Assembly (NCBI GenBank): GCA_945836835.1
Contig: CAMAML010000032.1
Location: 1-8,896 of the forward strand
DNA from: an uncultured cyanobacterium
Lineage (GTDB): Bacteria > Cyanobacteriota > Vampirovibrionia > Gastranaerophilales > Gastranaerophilaceae
Direction: 5' to 3'
DNA length: 8,896 nucleotides
Below the pieces are notes generated by a model. That model was not told where the DNA came from. It made no database searches and saw only the letters and a list, made by a program, of their open reading frames with translations. Position numbers and translations under genes: made by a program. Positions 5,723 to 8,896 of the stretch are shown here, piece by piece (positions within the stretch are counted from its first letter, which is position 1; the number at the start of each line of letters is the position of its first letter).

Positions 5723-6967
5723 CTAAAAACTTGCAACCGCTGCCCCGTTCGTAAGCTGACGAAGAACAGAAATAGCCTTCTTCAACTGAACATCATTCTT
5801 TTTTTCAATATCCTCATCCGTAAGTTTTACAACAACATCGGGCGTGATACCTTTTTTGTGAATATCCGTTCCATTCGGGGTTAAATATTTTTGGATGGTG
5901 ATATTCACCCCGCCCGAGTCCCCCGGAAGTTTGTTAATCTGTTGAACCAATCCTTTCCCGAAAGACTGTTCCCCAACGATTACGGCTCTACCGTGATCCT
6001 TCATTGCCCCCGAGAAAATCTCGCTTGCCGATGCCGACCCCTTGTTTATAAGAACGACAACGGGTTTTCTCGTAACAACTCCTCTGGTTGCGTTTTCTCT
6101 GTCACAATACATATCTCTGTCAACGGTCGACACAATCGTCCCGTGGTCCAAAAACATGTCCGCAATAGTTATCGCATTACTTAACAGTCCGCCCGGATTT
6201 GAACGAAGGTCTATGATGAACCCTTTTTTGTTGTAATCTTTTTCCAGTATGCTTCTAAATTCGGTTGCAGCATTTCTGCTGATAAACGAACTCAATCTTA
6301 TATACCCGAAGTCGCTTGGCATATTGATATTTTCGGGAACTTTTTCGGAAATGGATTTGACCGCAATATTTGCCCTCGTAATCGTGTAGAGCTTAGGTTC
6401 CTGCGTCCCTCTTTTAATCAAAAGAGAAACCTTTGTACCCTCTTTCCCTCTGATTTGATCGGCAGCCTTGTCGACCGTGATACTCTTGGTGCTTTTGCCG
6501 TCGATTTCAAGTATCTCATCTCCGGCAAGCAACCCCGCTTTTTCGGCAGGCGTATCTTCAATCGGTGCAATTACGGTTAACTTTCCGTCTTTTATTCCGA
6601 TTTGAATACCGATTCCCTTCAGTGAACCGCTTATAGAATTTGTTTCTTCCGCAAACTCTTTCGGGTCAAGAAATTTTGTGTACGGATCGTTTAAACTTGC
6701 AATCATTGTGTTTATCGCAACGTAAGCGTCCTCGTTTGTGGTTATTACGTGGTCGTACTTATGCCGCCATTTTGACCAATCCTGTGCGTTGTTCGTGCTG
6801 TCTACATATTTTTCGTTCACCATATTCCATACGTAATCGTACAACGCCACGGGTGAATACGCCATGACATTATTTCGGATTATACATCCGAACAAAAATA
6901 GGAATATGCTTACCGTTATTATACTTCGTCTCATAAATGTTCTCATTTTCTTGAATTTTACCTCCAC
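5723..6967 (-). CDS. ctpA: S41 C-terminal processing protease (CtpA/Prc family)
   Basis: This is an envelope serine protease of 414 residues that trims protein C-termini in the periplasm. In order it has: a basic n-region and hydrophobic segment (13-30); an N-terminal helical part with LNDPYTKFLDP (92-102); a PDZ domain (about 115-205, with GIGIQIG and AEKAGLLAGDEILEIDG); and the S41 core. The core has IIDLRSNPGG (251-260), GSASASEI (310-317) and FGKGLVQ (336-342). By spacing to E. coli Prc (S430/K455), the catalytic residues are S313 and K338, with Q342; all are present. LFGC at 25-28 could be a lipobox; otherwise cleavage after VMA (34-36) is likely. The start is uncertain. GTG at 6967 has AAGGG with 5-base spacing, while a perfect GGAGG (6965-6961) precedes ATG codon 8 (6946) at a rather long 14 bases. 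A promoter lies at 7071-7099. Confidence 0.92.
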   Translation of the reverse strand: MEVKFKKMRTFMRRSIITVSIFLFLFGCIIRNNVMAYSPVALYDYVWNMVNEKYVDSTNNAQDWSKWRHKYDHVITTNEDAYVAINTMIASLNDPYTKFLDPKEFAEETNSISGSLKGIGIQIGIKDGKLTVIAPIEDTPAEKAGLLAGDEILEIDGKSTKSITVDKAADQIRGKEGTKVSLLIKRGTQEPKLYTITRANIAVKSISEKVPENINMPSDFGYIRLSSFISRNAATEFRSILEKDYNKKGFIIDLRSNPGGLLSNAITIADMFLDHGTIVSTVDRDMYCDRENATRGVVTRKPVVVLINKGSASASEIFSGAMKDHGRAVIVGEQSFGKGLVQQINKLPGDSGGVNITIQKYLTPNGTDIHKKGITPDVVVKLTDEDIEKKNDVQLKKAISVLRQLTNGAAVASF

Positions 6968-7070
6968 ATTTACCCTTAACCTTCTTTGGCACTTGCCTGC
7001 TTACTTTGACGGTTACTTATAGAAAAAGTTCCCGACCAAATTCAAAGGTTAAAAAATAACTGCTGTATTT

Positions 7071-7099
7071 ATAATACCACAAGCATAAAAAAATTTCAC
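7071..7099 (-). promoter_or_regulatory. Putative sigma70-type promoter of the S41 protease gene
   Basis: Reading the minus strand, GTGAAA (7099-7094) and the -10 TATTAT (7076-7071) are 17 bases apart, and the -10 is preceded by TGG, an extended -10. Initiation near 7064 would give a leader of about 100 bases. The box lies just past the stop of the pilin-like gene on the same strand, so the protease need not depend on readthrough from it. Confidence 0.45.
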
Positions 7100-7106
7100 T
7101 TTTTAT

Positions 7107-7895
7107 CTAGATACCTTGTGAATGATCATAATTGAAGATATTTGCACAAGATGTTTTACCTTGCCAACTTAAATCCGAGCAGTGCAAATAGTCCATATTA
7201 GAGCGATGAATAAGCCACCCCGTACATCCCGTACCGTATTTGCTGTCCAAACAATGGTTCTCAAAAGTCGTGGTTAAATCGTTTCTCTCACCCGCAGGGA
7301 AGAAACCGAACTTTGTAAGATAGAATTTGAACGTGTCGTAACCGAATTGATTAGGCGGTTTTTTCCCGTTAACATCTATAAGAACTTCTCCGCAAACTCT
7401 CGTAAAGTTTTTCTCGTTGCCGTAGACCAAACTGCAGGCAGGATCCAAAACTCTTGTTGCAACAAGAAGTCCGTCTACAATGCGAGCGGTCGAATAGCTT
7501 GAGTCCGTGGAAAGGTTTATCCCCGAAGAGGTGTTGTCCAGGTATCGAATGTCCATATCCGCCCAGCAACCGCCGTTCGAGTCGCAATCTTTAATAACTT
7601 TGTAATAAGCTCCAATGGCAACATCCATTAAATTATTTGCTCCGTCAGGACTGTTTGGAAAATACAGAGACCAAACGGTCGGATCGCCCACTTCCGCATT
7701 ACTTTTGGCAAAAGATTGCGTCAGTTGAGAATAAAACTTCCTTACGGACGTTGTCGTCTGGCGTTCCCTGTGTTGAGCCGACATCATTGGCATAATAATT
7801 GTGGCAACAATGCCAATTATACCGATAGTGATTAAAACCTCGGCAAGAGAAAATGCTCTCGGTCTAATCGATTTCATACTATTCTGCTTCTGCAT
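7107..7895 (-). CDS. Type IV pilin-like secreted protein with prepilin leader, Cys-rich
   Basis: A 262-residue protein with a class III prepilin leader. A short basic segment (RPRA, 11-14) precedes the cleavage/methylation site A14|F15. Glu follows at +5 of the mature protein (E19), and the helix SLAEVLITIGIIGIVATIIMP spans 16-36. Prepilin peptidase would cut and export it, after which it could join a type IV pilus or type II secretion pseudopilus, or stay on the surface. The mature part has eight cysteines (104, 110, 154, 168, 215, 224, 239, 250), suggesting up to four disulfides. It also has DVNGKKPPNQFGYDTFKFYL (174-193), a motif that I associate with pilin-like proteins of gut Melainabacteria. 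The start at 7895 is chosen because AGAGGA lies 6 bases upstream and the promoter at 7933-7960 lies downstream of the longer in-frame ATG (7970). No assembly genes are nearby, so its role as pilus subunit or lone secreted protein is open. Confidence 0.82.
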   Translation of the reverse strand: MQKQNSMKSIRPRAFSLAEVLITIGIIGIVATIIMPMMSAQHRERQTTTSVRKFYSQLTQSFAKSNAEVGDPTVWSLYFPNSPDGANNLMDVAIGAYYKVIKDCDSNGGCWADMDIRYLDNTSSGINLSTDSSYSTARIVDGLLVATRVLDPACSLVYGNEKNFTRVCGEVLIDVNGKKPPNQFGYDTFKFYLTKFGFFPAGERNDLTTTFENHCLDSKYGTGCTGWLIHRSNMDYLHCSDLSWQGKTSCANIFNYDHSQGI

Positions 7896-7901
7896 TACAA
7901 A

Positions 7902-7907
7902 TCCTCT
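7902..7907 (-). promoter_or_regulatory. Ribosome-binding site fixing the pilin-like start
   Basis: AGAGGA on the minus strand (7907-7902), 6 bases before the ATG at 7895. It sets the start 25 codons inside the longest open frame. Confidence 0.7.
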
Positions 7908-7932
7908 CGTTTTGCTAAATGTGCCTATATTT

Positions 7933-7960
7933 ATTATAACATATGTAAAAACTATTGCAA
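7933..7960 (-). promoter_or_regulatory. Near-consensus promoter of the pilin-like gene
   Basis: On the minus strand, TTGCAA (7960-7955), a 16-base spacer and a perfect TATAAT (7938-7933), preceded by TGT, an extended -10. Initiation near 7926 gives a leader of about 30 bases that includes the ribosome-binding site. This is the best promoter in the window and suggests strong basal expression. Confidence 0.7.
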
Positions 7961-8040
7961 CATGTTTCATCCAAAAATATTAGTCGACCGTGCAATTACA
8001 TAAGAATTTTCTCAAGAGTAAAATATTTTTGAATAAAAGA

Positions 8041-8045
8041 GGAGG
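8041..8045 (+). promoter_or_regulatory. Ribosome-binding site fixing the 98-residue protein start
   Basis: GGAGG (within AGGAGGG) 4 bases before the ATG at 8050. It favours this ATG over a GTG at 7990 in the same frame, which has no site. Confidence 0.7.
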
Positions 8046-8049
8046 GATT

Positions 8050-8346
8050 ATGTCAAAACCAATATCCAAGTCAATCGTAAAAACGGCAGAAAAAACCAAG
8101 TCCGAAAAGATTACGGTAATCACAAACCACCTGAAAATCGACGGCTACCTTTTAATCCATGACGGCAAGTGCGATGCCTGCAACGACGAAATCATAACGT
8201 TAAGAAACGCACTTGTTTGCAGATTACAGGACTATTGCACCTGTGAAGGCGAGCAGTGCCAATGCAGCGATTACGTATGTTTCAGATACGATTGGCTGAA
8301 CATTTGCGTAGACGAAATCGTGGCTTACAGCGTCTTGAGCGAATAA
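8050..8346 (+). CDS. Small cysteine-rich protein of unknown function
   Basis: I do not recognise this 98-residue protein with certainty. Nine cysteines sit at 41, 44, 57, 63, 65, 70, 72, 77 and 86, including C41-x2-C44 and the cluster C63-x-C65-x4-C70-x-C72. There is no signal peptide or membrane segment; the first 20 residues are Lys/Ser-rich. The framework KITVITNHLKIDGYLLI (20-36), EIITLRNALVCRL (47-59) and DWLNICVDEIVAYSVL (81-96) looks like a small beta-barrel domain with a Cys-rich insertion between strands. It faintly recalls small cyanobacterial/clostridial domains of unknown function. Clustered cysteines in a cytoplasmic protein suggest zinc or iron-sulfur binding (inference). The gene is divergent from the pilin-like gene with 154 bases between. 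Two weak promoters are possible: TTGCAA/TATTAG at 7955-7983, or ATTACA/TAAAAT at 7995-8024. A strong hairpin follows the stop. Confidence 0.75.
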   Translation: MSKPISKSIVKTAEKTKSEKITVITNHLKIDGYLLIHDGKCDACNDEIITLRNALVCRLQDYCTCEGEQCQCSDYVCFRYDWLNICVDEIVAYSVLSE

Positions 8347-8353
8347 ATCAACA

Positions 8354-8377
8354 TGCGGAAGGAACAATCCTTCCGCA
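8354..8377. terminator. Perfect 10-bp hairpin after the Cys-rich gene, without a T-tract
   Basis: TGCGGAAGGA (8354-8363) pairs perfectly with TCCTTCCGCA (8368-8377) around a 4-base loop, starting 8 bases after the stop. Position suggests a transcription end or mRNA 3'-end stabiliser, but neither strand has the run of T that an intrinsic terminator needs, so function as a terminator is uncertain. Confidence 0.45.
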
Positions 8378-8629
8378 ATCCGTTCAAATCTTCCGAGCAA
8401 AAAAATAGACCTTGTCCATGGAGGAGCGGGCAAGGCAAAATTTATATATAAATGCAGAAGAAAGAATGTATTTTAAAAGCTTACCATATTTTAAACCGAA
8501 CCGGTTATCTAAGATAAATCTTGTCGCAACCCCGAAAAAGTGTCCGGATACGATAAGCTTTACATCATTAATATACGGTATTTTTCAGAATTTTTCACCT
8601 CCCCGCAGAATAATTTTTTTGACAGTCGT

Positions 8630-8647
8630 CTAATTCTTTAGGATTAG
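8630..8647. repeat. 18-base palindromic element, copy 1
   Basis: CTAATTC-TTTA-GGATTAG: 7-base arms that pair with one G:T, around a 4-base centre. It matches copy 2 at 8756-8773 at 16 of 18 positions. Confidence 0.55.
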
Positions 8648-8755
8648 TTACTTTGCCCGTATTGAAAAGAACTCCGTCTTGATATGTTTGAGGCTGTAAT
8701 TAAGGTTTTTGAACAGAATATGAAGTTTTGTAAAGTCGTGTTTGTAAATATATAA

Positions 8756-8773
8756 CTAATTCTTAGGGATTAG
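8756..8773. repeat. 18-base palindromic element, copy 2
   Basis: CTAATTC-TTAG-GGATTAG has arms identical to copy 1; only two centre bases differ. It lies about 24 bases upstream of the -35 region of the promoter for the gene at 8887, a usual place for a regulator site. Confidence 0.55.
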
Positions 8774-8796
8774 ATTTGAAAGTTTTATTATTTGAT

Positions 8797-8824
8797 TTGT
8801 TTCAATTCATATTTGTGCTATACT
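8797..8824 (+). promoter_or_regulatory. Putative extended -10 promoter of the gene starting at 8887
   Basis: TATACT (8819-8824) is preceded by TGC, an extended -10, with a weak -35 TTGTTT (8797-8802) at 16 bases. Initiation near 8831 would give a leader of about 55 bases. Confidence 0.5.
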
Positions 8825-8886
8825 GGGGTAAAGCCCTGTATGGGGTGATGAAAGTTTGTATGTAGTATAAAAAGAGAGGGTCTTAT

Positions 8887-8896
8887 ATGGCATTAC
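8887..8896 (+). CDS. Start of an unidentified gene, cut by the window edge
   Basis: ATG at 8887 opens a frame reading Met-Ala-Leu before the window ends. GAGAGGG (8874-8880) lies 6 bases upstream, and an extended -10 promoter lies at 8797-8824, so a real gene start is likely. Three residues cannot identify the product. Confidence 0.6.

Larger units (their letters stand above)
8347..8886. other. Intergenic stretch of 540 bases without a convincing gene
   Basis: No frame combines a plausible start, a ribosome-binding site and protein-like content. The stretch holds a hairpin (8354-8377), an orphan Shine-Dalgarno on the minus strand (8604-8595) with a startless open frame to 8384, two 18-base palindromes (8630-8647 and 8756-8773), and a promoter (8797-8824) for the gene starting at 8887. 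Between 8648 and 8755 I see nothing I can name. Confidence 0.6.

Noticed and set aside
7896..7970. Longer pilin-like protein from ATG at 7970
   Set aside because: The promoter at 7933-7960 lies inside that extension, and a good ribosome-binding site precedes 7895.
7990..8049. Extension of the Cys-rich protein to GTG at 7990
   Set aside because: No ribosome-binding site; GGAGG sits just before the ATG at 8050.
8378..8397. tRNA-like T-loop (GTTCAAATC) after the hairpin
   Set aside because: The bases on either side do not form a T-stem or acceptor stem, and no cloverleaf can be built around it.
8412..8633. Plus-strand open frame of 73 codons
   Set aside because: TTG or ATG start without a ribosome-binding site, no recognisable content, and it overlaps the minus-strand open frame.
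8684..8755. 23-codon plus-strand frame between the two palindromes
   Set aside because: No ribosome-binding site and within chance length.
1..8896. CRISPR array, insertion sequence, rRNA or tRNA
   Set aside because: No regularly spaced repeats, transposase frames, terminal repeats with target duplications, or RNA gene signatures were seen.

Overview
The window looks like a chromosomal piece of a bacterium with a two-membrane envelope. It holds an ExbB/ExbD/TonB energising module, a periplasmic S41 processing protease with a signal anchor, and a type IV pilin-like protein with a class III prepilin leader. Base composition is moderately AT-rich, starts are mostly ATG behind good Shine-Dalgarno sites, and the visible promoters are sigma70-like with TGn extended -10 boxes. 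The pilin N-terminus (FSLAEVLITIGIIG) and the long Ser/Ala/Lys/Gln-rich coiled-coil protein remind me of gut non-photosynthetic Cyanobacteria (Melainabacteria / Gastranaerophilales). That placement is from memory and tentative; Elusimicrobia-like lineages are an alternative.

Layout. 1-1717 (+): end of a TonB-like protein, exbB, and two tandem exbD genes, evidently one operon that transduces proton-motive force to the outer membrane. 1728-3656 (-): a 642-residue protein with no Cys or Trp, low-complexity and coiled-coil, with a central 7-residue repeat; function unknown. 3657-3821: divergent intergenic region with a perfect 8-1-8 palindrome. 3822-5661 (+): a two-gene operon of a 77-residue glutaredoxin-like protein (CPFC) and a 530-residue member of the hybrid-cluster-protein (Hcp/prismane) family that seems to have lost every ligand of the hybrid cluster. 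A bidirectional terminator follows at 5676-5698. 5723-6967 (-): CtpA-type S41 protease with intact Ser/Lys/Gln catalytic residues. 7107-7895 (-): Cys-rich pilin-like secreted protein with a near-consensus promoter. 8050-8346 (+): a 98-residue protein with nine cysteines. 8347-8886: a non-coding stretch with a strong hairpin, two copies of an 18-bp palindrome, and a promoter for a gene that begins at 8887 and runs off the window.

How the genes relate. The TonB operon, protease and pilin are envelope functions but have separate promoters or orientations, so they are neighbours rather than one pathway. The most unusual unit is the glutaredoxin/Hcp-like pair. The fold signature of Hcp is recognisable, but the metal ligands are replaced, and only two N-terminal cysteines of the family's first iron-sulfur site remain. 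Its pairing with a thiol-redox protein behind a palindromic operator candidate makes it the best candidate here for an undescribed redox or sensing module. All family calls come from reading motifs by eye; no database search was possible.
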